Below, piece by piece: positions 56,974-64,000 of a DNA stretch of 64,000 bases. The stretch comes from Clostridiales bacterium (GTDB lineage Bacteria > Bacillota > Clostridia > Oscillospirales > Oscillospiraceae): NCBI GenBank assembly GCA_004554585.1, contig SFLH01000002.1:234855-298854 (forward strand), given 5' to 3'. Numbering within the stretch: position 1 is the first letter of the stretch; each line of letters opens with the position of its first letter. The notes under the pieces were generated by a model. The model worked only from the letters and a program-made list of their open reading frames with translations, did no database searches and was not told the origin of the DNA. Both the position numbers and the translations under genes were made by a program.

Positions 56974-58014
56974 TTACCAGAGCCCCAGCAGGTGCTGGAT
57001 GATCAGGCTGGTGACAGTGATGCCGGCCCAGCAGCTGGCACCCAGCAGCAGGGGGGCGCCGCCGGTTTTGATCAGCTTGACGATGTCGGTGTTCAGGCCG
57101 ATGGCCGCCATGGCCAGGACGATGAAGAATTTGCTCAAGGTTTTGATGGGGGAGAACACCCCGGCATCCACCCCCATGGACACGGCGATGGTGGTGATGA
57201 GGCTGGCGGCGATAAAGTAGAGGATGAAGAAGGGGAAGATGGACTTGAAGCTCACACTGCCCCCCTCTCCCTGGCCGGTCTGCTTGGCCTTGCGGGTCTG
57301 AAGGAAGGCCAGCACCAGGGTGATGGGGATGATGGCCAAGGTCCGGGTGAGCTTGACGGTGACCGCCTTGTCCAGGGTGGCCGTGCCCAGGCCCCACATG
57401 CTGTCCCAGGTGGAGGCGGCGGCAGTGACCGAGGAGGTGTCGTTGACGGCGGTGCCGGCAAAGATGCCAAAGGCCTCCCCAGAGGTGGTGCTGAAGCCGA
57501 TGAGGTTGCCCAGGATGGGGAAGAGAATGGCCGCCAGGACGTTGAAGAAGAAGATGACCGAGATGGACTGGGCCACCTCCTCGTCGTCGGCGTTGATGAC
57601 CGGGGCGGTGGCGGCGATGGCCGAGCCGCCGCAGATGGAAGAGCCCACGCCGATGAGGGTGGCGATCTTAGAGGGCATCTTCAAAGCCTTGGAGAGAAAG
57701 AAAGCGATGAGGAGAGACACGGCAATGGTGCACACGATGATGGGCAGGGACTGCTTGCCCGTTTGGAGCACCACCGTCAAGTCCAGGCCGAAACCCAGCA
57801 GGATGACCGCCCATTGGAGAATTTTTTTGGAGGTGAACTTGATGCCCGGGGCCATCCGTCCCTGGTCCTTCAGGAAGATGGCGATGATCATGCCGAGAAG
57901 GATGGCGATGACTGCCCCGCCCACAATGGGAAAGAGGTTGCCCAGGATCCAGGAGGGGACGGCCACGGCCAGACAAAGCAACAGGCCCCTGCCGTTGGTG
58001 GTTAGAAAGCGCAT
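56974..58014 (-). CDS. YeiH/UPF0324-type putative sulfate exporter
   Basis: 346 residues from ATG 58014 after GGGAGAG. About 10 membrane helices. The conserved ICGGSAIAATAPVI and AVNDTSSVTAA motifs and GLNTDIVKLIKTGGAPLLLG are characteristic of the PSE/YeiH family. The transported substrate is not established in general; sulfite, sulfate or taurine breakdown products are proposed. It is 23 bases downstream of a Crp-like regulator and probably in its operon. Confidence 0.88.
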   Translation of the reverse strand: MRFLTTNGRGLLLCLAVAVPSWILGNLFPIVGGAVIAILLGMIIAIFLKDQGRMAPGIKFTSKKILQWAVILLGFGLDLTVVLQTGKQSLPIIVCTIAVSLLIAFFLSKALKMPSKIATLIGVGSSICGGSAIAATAPVINADDEEVAQSISVIFFFNVLAAILFPILGNLIGFSTTSGEAFGIFAGTAVNDTSSVTAAASTWDSMWGLGTATLDKAVTVKLTRTLAIIPITLVLAFLQTRKAKQTGQGEGGSVSFKSIFPFFILYFIAASLITTIAVSMGVDAGVFSPIKTLSKFFIVLAMAAIGLNTDIVKLIKTGGAPLLLGASCWAGITVTSLIIQHLLGLW

Positions 58015-58037
58015 AGATGATCTCTCCCTTTTCTTTT

Positions 58038-58709
58038 TTATGGAATGGGTTTGTGGAGGCGTACGTTTCGTCCCTTGCACTCCAGCAAACCTGCCTGGCG
58101 CAGCTTGCTCAGCTCGGCGGACATGGCGCTGCGGTCCACCCCCAGATAATCGGCCAGGGTCTGCCGGTCATAGGGGAGGGTGAAGGCGGAGCTGCCCGCC
58201 AGGCGGGCCTGCTCCATCAAGTAGGCCATGAGCTTTTCCTTGGTGGTGCGCTTGGACAGCAAGGCGAGCTTTCGGGTCAGCATCAGGTTTTTCTGGGCGA
58301 CGATCTTCAGCAGGTTGGCGGCCAGGCGCTGGTGAAAGATGCAGGCGTCGCTGCAGGTGTGGATCACCCGCTGGCAGTCCAGCAGCAGCACCTGGCTGTC
58401 CTGGGCGGCCTCCACGCTCACAGGAAGGGCCTCCACACCGGCACTGGCAAAGGCCTCGCCAAAGAGCTCCGGTGGCTGGATCGTGGCCAGAATGTTCCGC
58501 TTGCCGTAGTAGTCCTCCTGGATGACATGCACCCCGCCGGTCAGGACCAGTCCTACCCAACGGGCGGGCTCCCCGGCGCGGAAGATCAGCTCACCCCGCT
58601 GGGCCTTCAGGGTCCTGCTCCCTAGGCAGGGGAGCATTTGGTCCAGGTCCTGACGCCCCATCCCCTGAAAAAGGGGGGACTGACACAAAAGATCCATGGA
58701 TTCTCTCAT
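58038..58709 (-). CDS. Crp/Fnr-family regulator
   Basis: 223 residues from ATG 58709, 5 bases after AAGGAG. Beta-roll (GLVLTGGVHVIQEDYYGKRN) and HTH_Crp (YDRQTLADYLGVDRSAMSAELSKLRQAGLL). It resembles the HcpR/Crp group of anaerobes that bind heme or NO. A perfect 16 bp palindrome lies 13 bases upstream of the start codon. It is divergent from a ferredoxin and co-directed with the exporter. Confidence 0.9.
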   Translation of the reverse strand: MRESMDLLCQSPLFQGMGRQDLDQMLPCLGSRTLKAQRGELIFRAGEPARWVGLVLTGGVHVIQEDYYGKRNILATIQPPELFGEAFASAGVEALPVSVEAAQDSQVLLLDCQRVIHTCSDACIFHQRLAANLLKIVAQKNLMLTRKLALLSKRTTKEKLMAYLMEQARLAGSSAFTLPYDRQTLADYLGVDRSAMSAELSKLRQAGLLECKGRNVRLHKPIP

Positions 58710-58721
58710 ACGTTCTCCTTG

Positions 58722-58737
58722 TGTTGGAATTCCAACA
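58722..58737. promoter_or_regulatory. Perfect 16 bp palindrome, likely Crp-type operator
   Basis: TGTTGGAATTCCAACA is fully self-complementary and lies between the divergent Crp-like and ferredoxin genes, close to the predicted start of the crp-like transcript. The half-site TGTTGG differs from Crp (TGTGA) and Fnr (TTGAT). Confidence 0.75.
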
Positions 58738-58805
58738 GACAATTCGTGCTTATCCTACTAAACTGGCGATACTATGTCAAGAAAAATTTTGGAGGTTGAC
58801 AAATT

Positions 58806-59519
58806 ATGGCAAACATGGAAAGAAAGATTATCCGCATTGACGCCGACCGCTGCGACGGCTGCGGCCTGTGTGCCCAGGCCTGCCACGAGGGCGCCATTGC
58901 TATGGTGGACGGCAAGGCTAAACTGGTCCGGGAGGATCACTGCGACGGCCTGGGGGACTGTCTGCCCGCCTGTCCCACGGGGGCCATCACCTTTGAGGTG
59001 CGCCAGGCGCCGGCTTACGATCCGGCTGCGGTGGCCCGCACTCAAGCGGCCCAGGCCATCCCCGCCTCCTGTGCCTGCCCCGGCAGCCAGGCCCGCACCC
59101 TGTCCCAGTCGGTGGCCCCCTGTGCCATGCCGGCCTCCGCCCCGGCGGCCAGCTGTCTGGCCCAGTGGCCGGTGCAGATCAAGCTGGCCCCCCTCCGGGC
59201 CCCCTACTTTGACGGGGCGCACCTGCTCATCGCCGCCGACTGCACAGCCTATGCTTACGGGGCCTTCCACCGGGACTTCATGGCCGGCCGGGTGACCCTC
59301 ATCGGCTGCCCCAAGCTGGACGAGGGAGACTATCGGGACAAACTCACCCAGCTCCTGCTGGCCAATGACATCCGCAGCGTTACCGTGGTGCGGATGGAGG
59401 TCCCCTGCTGCGGGGGCATCCAGCGGGCGGTCCAGCAGGCGGTGGCTGGGAGCGAGAAGGCCATCCCCTTGCAGGTGGTTGTCCTCTCCGCCGACGGACG
59501 TATTTTACAGGGGCGATGA
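58806..59519 (+). CDS. 4Fe-4S dicluster protein with a C-terminal cysteine domain
   Basis: 237 residues from ATG 58806, 10 bases after GGAGG. Two ferredoxin motifs (CDGCGLCAQAC and CDGLGDCLPAC with CPTGAI) form the N-terminal 60 residues. An Ala/Pro/Cys-rich linker (CACPGSQ) leads to a domain with LLIAADCTAYAYGAFH, LIGCPKLDEGDY and VPCCGGIQRAV. Similar proteins occur next to Crp/Fnr-type regulators in clostridia and may serve as redox sensors or electron carriers for nitrosative stress; this is an inference. Confidence 0.82.
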   Translation: MANMERKIIRIDADRCDGCGLCAQACHEGAIAMVDGKAKLVREDHCDGLGDCLPACPTGAITFEVRQAPAYDPAAVARTQAAQAIPASCACPGSQARTLSQSVAPCAMPASAPAASCLAQWPVQIKLAPLRAPYFDGAHLLIAADCTAYAYGAFHRDFMAGRVTLIGCPKLDEGDYRDKLTQLLLANDIRSVTVVRMEVPCCGGIQRAVQQAVAGSEKAIPLQVVVLSADGRILQGR

Positions 59520-59918
59520 ATCCGTCCATAGGCCCGGTGGCAGACAGGGGGCATAGACTGCGCCAGGCGGGGAGAAGCCACGCCCCTTCTGGGAGGCCCG
59601 CCAGGCGGGGAACAGAGCGAGAGGGCCGCTCCCGTGGGGGTCTGCTTTCTCCAGAGAAAGCCGGCCCCCCGCGCGGGCATTGCCCCCTTTTGGGAAGGGC
59701 CTTCCCGGAACAGGCGTCCCGGCTCCGCCTCTTCTCGGTGTTCCGACACGGGGGGACAAACTTCCCCGCCTGCCGCACAAACCTTGACAGAACCTTGACA
59801 ATTTGCATGTGGATTATTTGCACAAAGAACTACTTTGGCCATCGTTTTCTTTTTGCATCCCCGGCAGGATAGAAGGATTCCCGGCCATTTGCTGCAGGAA
59901 CTTTGGGTAGAACTTTCA
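59520..59918. other. Non-coding gap with a second copy of a dispersed motif
   Basis: About 400 bases with no supportable gene. It holds TTCTCCAGAGAAAGC then CGGCCCCCCGC (59647-59672), nearly the same as 36141-36164, and several GC-rich inverted bits (GGAAGGGCCTTCC around 59692). Two TTGACA-like boxes at 59783-59799 have no partner -10 at the right distance. Confidence 0.45.
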
Positions 59919-59948
59919 TTTACAAAAGTGGACCGCGGATGGTACGAT
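59919..59948 (+). promoter_or_regulatory. Promoter of the second PFOR gene
   Basis: TTTACA (59919-59924), 18 bases, TACGAT (59943-59948). The leader of about 115 bases contains a small GC hairpin GGGCC/GGCCC near 59971-59991. Confidence 0.65.
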
Positions 59949-60070
59949 TAGCATGTCAGACAACTACGCTGGGCCGTGTGCAGCATGGCCCATTTTCTGA
60001 ACATATGGAAACGACCAGCGGCATGGCAGAAACGGCAGGCCATTTGCTTCTGGGAGAAGGAGGAGTTACC

Positions 60071-63000
60071 GTGGCAAGAACCTGCAAAACAATGGACGGC
60101 AACACCGCAGCGGCACACGTGGCCTACGCGTTTACGGAAGTTGCGGCAATCTATCCCATCACCCCATCCTCTGTGATGGCGGAACTGTCGGACAAGTGGT
60201 CTGCCGAGGGGCGCAAGAACATGTTCGGCCAGCCGGTAAAGGTCTCGGTGATGCAGTCCGAGGGCGGCGCTGCCGGCGCGGTCCACGGCTCCCTGACTGC
60301 CGGGGCCCTGACCACCACCTTTACCGCCTCCCAGGGCCTGCTGCTGATGATCCCCAACATGTATAAGATCGCCGGCAGCCTGCTGCCCGGGGTGACCCAC
60401 GTCTCCGCCCGGGCTCTGGCCACCCACGCCCTGTCCATCTTCGGCGACCACAGCGACGTCATGTCCTGCCGCTCCACGGGCTACGCCATGCTCTGCAGCA
60501 ACAACCCCCAGGAGGTCATGGACCTGGGCGCCGTGGCCCACCTGGCTGCCATCGGCGGCCGCGTGCCCTTCCTGCACTTCTTCGATGGCTTCCGCACCTC
60601 CCACGAGATCAAAAAGGTGGAGGTCTGGGACTATGAGGAGCTCAAGTCCATGGTGGACATGGACGCCCTGAACGCCTTCCGCGCCCGGGCTCTGAACCCC
60701 GAGCACCCCGTCCTGCGCGGCTCGGCCCAGAACCCCGACATCTTCTTCCAGGTCAATGAGACCCGCAACCAGTACTACGACGCTCTGCCCGCCGTGGTGG
60801 AGGAGTACATGGCCAAGGTCAACCAGCGCCTGGGTACCAACTACCAGCTCTTCAACTACTACGGCGCCCCCGACGCCGAGACCGTCATGGTGGCCATGGG
60901 CTCCATGTGCGACGCGGCGGAGGAAGTGGTGGACTACCTCAATGCCAAGGGGGAGAAGGTGGGCCTGGTGAAGGTCCGTCTCTACCGCCCCTTTGCCACC
61001 GACCGCTTCGTGGCCGCCCTGCCCGCCACCGCCAAGAACATCGTGGTCATGGACCGCTGTAAGGAGCCCTCCGCCATCGGCGAGCCCCTCTACCTGGATG
61101 TGGTGGCTGCCCTGGCCGGCACTCCCTTCGCCGGGGCCAAGATCATCGGCGGCCGGTACGGCCTGGGGTCTAAGGACACCACCCCCGGCGGCATCCTCTC
61201 CGCCTTCCGCAACGGCCAGAGCGATGACCCCGTGCGCAGCTTCACCATCAACATCACCGACGACGTCACCCACCGCTCCCTGCCTGTGGTGGAGGAGCCC
61301 GACGTGGCCGATGCCGACACCATCGCCTGCAAGTTCTGGGGCCTGGGCGGCGACGGCACCGTGGGCGCCAACAAAAACTCCATCAAGATCATCGGCGACA
61401 ACACCGACATGCAGGTCCAGGCCTATTTCCAGTACGACTCCAAGAAGTCCGGCGGCGTGACCATCAGCCACCTGCGTTTCGGCAAGAACCAGATCAAGGC
61501 ATCCTACTACGTCACCAAGGCCGACTTTGTGGCCTGCCACCTGGCCTCCTACGTGGAGAAGTTCGACATCGTCCAGGACATCAAGCCCGGCGGCACCTTC
61601 CTGCTCAACTGTCCCTGGAACCTCCAGGAGCTGGAGGAGCACCTGCCCGCCGCCGCCAAGCGCTACTTGGCCCAGAACAACATCCGGGTCTTCGTGTGTG
61701 ACGCCACCCACAAGGCCATTGAGCTGGGCATGGGCAACCGCTCCAACACCATCCTCCAGGCTGCCTTCTTCAAGCTGGCCAAGGTCATCCCCGTGGACGA
61801 GGCCGTCCAGCACATGAAGGACGCCATCGTCAAGAGCTACGGCCACAAGGGCATGGACGTCATCATGAACAACTACAACGCCGTGGACGCCGGCATCGAG
61901 GGAGTCCAGGAGATCCCCGTCCCCATGGGCTGGGCCGACGTCCAGGACGAGCCCGCTGCCGTCCAGGTGAAGACCGACCGGGCCGAGCTTGCCCAGTACG
62001 TCCAGGACGTGATGATCCCCGCCAACGCCATGCGCGGCGACGCCATCCCCGTCTCCAAGCTCATGGCTGGGGCCGACGGCACCCTGCCTCAGGGCACCGC
62101 CGCCTTTGAGAAGCGGGGCATCGCCGTCAAGGTGCCCGCCTGGAACCAGGACAACTGCATCCAGTGCAACATCTGCTCCTATGTCTGTCCTCACGCCTGC
62201 ATCCGGCCCATGGTCATGGACGCCGACGAGGTGGTGAACGCCCCCCGCGGCACCAAGATGCACGACATGCGGGGCAAGGGCTGCGAGATTTACGCCTACA
62301 CCATGACCGTGTCCGTGCTGGACTGCACCGGCTGCGGCTCCTGCGTGGAGGCCTGCCCGGCCAAGACCAAGGCTCTGACCATGGAGCCCCTGGAGACCCA
62401 GCTGGACGAGCAGGTGGTCTTCGACTACGGCCTGGAGCACGTGAGCGAGAAGTCCCTCCCCTTCGCCAAGGAGACGGTGAAGGGCAGCCAGTTCCAGCAG
62501 CCTCTCTTCGAGTTCTCCGGGGCCTGCGCCGGCTGCGGCGAGACCCCTTACGTCAAGCTGGTCACCCAGCTCTTCGGCGACCGGATGTACATCGCCAACG
62601 CCACCGGCTGCTCCTCCATCTGGGGCGGCTCCGCCCCCTCCACCCCCTACACGGTGAACAAGCAGGGCAGAGGTCCCGCCTGGGAAAACTCTCTCTTTGA
62701 GGACGGCGCCGAGTTCGGCTACGGCATGAACCTGGCCGTGGGCGCCCGCCAGACCGCTGCGGCGGACCTGGCCCGGGCCATCGCCCAGGACGAGGCCACC
62801 CCCGCCGCCGTCACCCTCTGCGCCCAGAAGTGGCTCAACCACCGCCGGGAGACCGAGGGCTCCCGCACCACTGGCCAGGCCCTCACCGCCGCCCTGGCCA
62901 AGGCCATCGCCGAGGGCGCGGCCAACGCCGCCGACCTGCAGGCCCTCTACGACATGCGGGACATGTTTGGCCAGAAGTCCGTCTGGGCCTTCGGCGGCGA

Positions 63001-63640
63001 CGGCTGGGCCTATGACATCGGCTACGGCGGCGTGGACCACGTGCTGGCCTCCGGCGAGAACATCAACATCCTCGTGCTGGACACCGAGGTCTATTCCAAC
63101 ACCGGCGGCCAGGCCTCCAAGGCCACCAACACCGGCGCCGTGGCCCAGTTTGCCGCCGCGGGCAAGTCCGTGCAGAAGAAGGACCTGGCGGCCATCGCCA
63201 TGCAGTACGGCAACGTGTACGTGGCCCAGGTGGCCATGGGCGCCGACTACAGCCAGACCCTCCGGGCCCTGCTGGAGGCCGAGTCCTACCCCGGCACCTC
63301 CATCGTCATCGCCTATGCCCCCTGCATCAGCCACGGCATCAAGATGGGCATGAACAACACCATGCTGGAGATGAGCGCCGCCGTCCAGGCCGGCTACTGG
63401 CACCTCTTCCGCTATGACCCCCGCCGCCTGGAAAAGGGCCGCAACCCCTTCCAGCTGGACTCCCCGGCCCCCATCATGGACTACCAGGAGTTCCTCACCG
63501 GCGAGGTGCGCTACTCCTCCTTGCAGCTGACCTTCCCCGACCGGGCCAAGGAGCTCTTCGCCCGGGCCGAGAAGCAGGCCCAGGAGAAGTACCAGCGCCT
63601 GGTGGACCTCAGCCGTCCCTGGGAGCACAAGGACGCCTGA
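60071..63640 (+). CDS. nifJ: Pyruvate:ferredoxin (flavodoxin) oxidoreductase, second copy
   Basis: 1189 residues from GTG 60071, 7 bases after AGGAGG; in-frame ATGs further up lie in the leader. Same domain order as the copy at 29936: AIYPITPSSVMAEL, ferredoxin clusters CIQCNICSYVC (near 696) and CTGCGSCVEAC, CAGCGETPYVKL, and TPP motif GDGWAYDIGYGG near 976 with NTGGQASKA. This one stands alone. Differences cluster in the 870-960 region and the C-terminal tail. It is likely the general PFOR of the cell, but which copy is dominant cannot be told. Confidence 0.95.
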   Translation: MARTCKTMDGNTAAAHVAYAFTEVAAIYPITPSSVMAELSDKWSAEGRKNMFGQPVKVSVMQSEGGAAGAVHGSLTAGALTTTFTASQGLLLMIPNMYKIAGSLLPGVTHVSARALATHALSIFGDHSDVMSCRSTGYAMLCSNNPQEVMDLGAVAHLAAIGGRVPFLHFFDGFRTSHEIKKVEVWDYEELKSMVDMDALNAFRARALNPEHPVLRGSAQNPDIFFQVNETRNQYYDALPAVVEEYMAKVNQRLGTNYQLFNYYGAPDAETVMVAMGSMCDAAEEVVDYLNAKGEKVGLVKVRLYRPFATDRFVAALPATAKNIVVMDRCKEPSAIGEPLYLDVVAALAGTPFAGAKIIGGRYGLGSKDTTPGGILSAFRNGQSDDPVRSFTINITDDVTHRSLPVVEEPDVADADTIACKFWGLGGDGTVGANKNSIKIIGDNTDMQVQAYFQYDSKKSGGVTISHLRFGKNQIKASYYVTKADFVACHLASYVEKFDIVQDIKPGGTFLLNCPWNLQELEEHLPAAAKRYLAQNNIRVFVCDATHKAIELGMGNRSNTILQAAFFKLAKVIPVDEAVQHMKDAIVKSYGHKGMDVIMNNYNAVDAGIEGVQEIPVPMGWADVQDEPAAVQVKTDRAELAQYVQDVMIPANAMRGDAIPVSKLMAGADGTLPQGTAAFEKRGIAVKVPAWNQDNCIQCNICSYVCPHACIRPMVMDADEVVNAPRGTKMHDMRGKGCEIYAYTMTVSVLDCTGCGSCVEACPAKTKALTMEPLETQLDEQVVFDYGLEHVSEKSLPFAKETVKGSQFQQPLFEFSGACAGCGETPYVKLVTQLFGDRMYIANATGCSSIWGGSAPSTPYTVNKQGRGPAWENSLFEDGAEFGYGMNLAVGARQTAAADLARAIAQDEATPAAVTLCAQKWLNHRRETEGSRTTGQALTAALAKAIAEGAANAADLQALYDMRDMFGQKSVWAFGGDGWAYDIGYGGVDHVLASGENINILVLDTEVYSNTGGQASKATNTGAVAQFAAAGKSVQKKDLAAIAMQYGNVYVAQVAMGADYSQTLRALLEAESYPGTSIVIAYAPCISHGIKMGMNNTMLEMSAAVQAGYWHLFRYDPRRLEKGRNPFQLDSPAPIMDYQEFLTGEVRYSSLQLTFPDRAKELFARAEKQAQEKYQRLVDLSRPWEHKDA

Positions 63641-63680
63641 CCCCTTCCCCAAGTATTCACATCCTAAATAATCCAGGAAG

Positions 63681-63714
63681 ACCGGCAGCAGCCAGAGGGC
63701 GCTGCCGGTTTTTC
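63681..63714 (+). terminator. Terminator of the second PFOR gene
   Basis: ACCGGCAGC-A-GCC and GGC-GCTGCCGGT pair around AGAG, then five T. Confidence 0.9.
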
Positions 63715-63815
63715 TGCGCTTTGCCTGGCTGGACGGGGCGGAAAGAGGGTCCCCCTTTTTGGGCAAGGGGATTTCCACGCGGCTCCTTGAAAATAGTGGC
63801 GGAAGGAGAAAAAGT

Positions 63816-63825
63816 ATGGTATAAT
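63816..63825 (+). promoter_or_regulatory. Extended -10 promoter near the window end
   Basis: TGGTATAAT (63817-63825) is an extended -10 (TGnTATAAT). A TTGAAA lies 27 bases upstream, too far for normal spacing. Confidence 0.45.
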
Positions 63826-63837
63826 GACGCAAACAAT

Positions 63838-63898
63838 CTCGGTGGCCAGCGGCCATAGGCCCCTCGGCCTGGGGCCGCGCACCGCCGGGAGCTCGGAA
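63838..63898 (+). other. GC-rich structured stretch after the last promoter
   Basis: CGGTG...GCGGCC pairs with GGCCGC...CACCG, and GGCCCC with GGGGCC inside. It could be the 5' part of a leader or a small RNA; no known RNA class was recognised. Confidence 0.3.
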
Positions 63899-64000
63899 GT
63901 CCTGACAATATCGTTTACGCCACCACAAACGAAAGCGGAGAAGTGGTGAAAGATGGCGCAAATGCCAACAACTACAACATCAAGTGGGACGGCAGCACGC
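63859..64000 (+). pseudogene. Start-less open frame with surface-protein-like sequence, cut by window end
   Basis: The frame opens after TAG 63856-63858 and stays open to the end. From about 63904 it encodes DNIVYATTNESGEVVKDG and continues with NNYNIKWDGST, a pattern typical of repeated beta-rich domains in large clostridial surface proteins. No ATG, GTG or TTG precedes this part in frame, and there is no signal peptide. It could be a detached domain cassette, a pseudogene start, a recombination junction, or a contig error. Confidence 0.35.

Noticed and set aside
59783..59815. Two TTGACA boxes upstream of the second PFOR as promoter
   Set aside because: No -10 at 16-18 bases; the TTTACA-18-TACGAT pair further downstream fits better.
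63838..63906. SRP RNA, tmRNA, RNase P RNA or 6S RNA at the window end
   Set aside because: The signature sequences of these RNAs are absent in the visible part.
59948..63961. Very long open frame antisense to the second PFOR gene (over 1300 codons), and a similar one antisense to the first PFOR
   Set aside because: In GC-rich genes with strong third-position bias the antisense frame often lacks stops. The translation is Gly/His/Val/Leu-rich with no domain, while the plus strand encodes a perfect PFOR.

Overview
The window is a 64 kb piece of a high-GC Gram-positive anaerobe, most likely a gut clostridium of the Oscillospiraceae type (Flavonifractor, Intestinimonas or Pseudoflavonifractor-like). 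Grounds: the rimP-nusA-ylxR-ylxQ-infB-rbfA-nrnA-truB-ribF order of Firmicutes, a T-box leader, strong AGGAGG ribosome sites, sigma-A promoters with 17 bp spacing, two pyruvate:ferredoxin oxidoreductases, many ferredoxins, LCP and TagO/MnaA wall-polymer genes, and no respiratory oxidase. The genus is an inference from style, not from a marker gene. No rRNA, tRNA, CRISPR array, prophage or transposase was seen.

Layout. 1-4.7 kb: 3' end of topA, then trmFO, plsX, acpP, rnc and a DUF4430 anchored protein. 4.8-7.3 kb: a YczE/YitT-type membrane protein and a T-box-controlled orphan trpB. 7.5-12.3 kb (minus strand): an EF-G paralogue, and dusB coupled to an ECF sigma factor and its anti-sigma factor. 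12.4-15 kb: a ClC chloride channel and a PadR regulator with its membrane partner. 15-23.6 kb (minus): the translation/transcription operon from rimP to ribF, with a hairpin-rich 330 bp insert between infB and rbfA. 24-28.4 kb: an LCP ligase, a UraA-fold permease behind a structured leader, dcd and a DUF3870 protein.

28.6-34.8 kb: a translationally coupled operon of a duplicated RnfB-like soluble polyferredoxin, a PFOR and a GltD/NfnB-like flavoprotein. This is the most interesting system in the window and could be a pyruvate-to-NAD(P)H electron-transfer complex. 35-35.8 kb: a class D beta-lactamase lipoprotein. 36-41.3 kb: a LysR regulator divergent from six tightly packed redox genes (flavodoxin, cupin, RibD-like reductase, aldo-keto reductase, carboxymuconolactone decarboxylase-like protein, Fe-alcohol dehydrogenase), which look like a carbonyl/electrophile reduction operon.

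41.5-46.2 kb: a DUF5655 protein, a NapH-like/ferredoxin/Crp set, an SpoU methyltransferase, an XRE-TPR regulator and a small membrane protein. 46.3-54 kb: gltX, trpS, tagO, mnaA, an anchored protein of unknown role, three small unknown proteins and coaX. 54-59.5 kb: a VWA protein, an aminotransferase, a YeiH-type exporter, and a Crp-type regulator divergent from a ferredoxin across a perfect 16 bp palindrome. 60-63.6 kb: a second, stand-alone PFOR. The last 170 bases hold a structured stretch and an open frame with surface-protein-like sequence that has no start codon.
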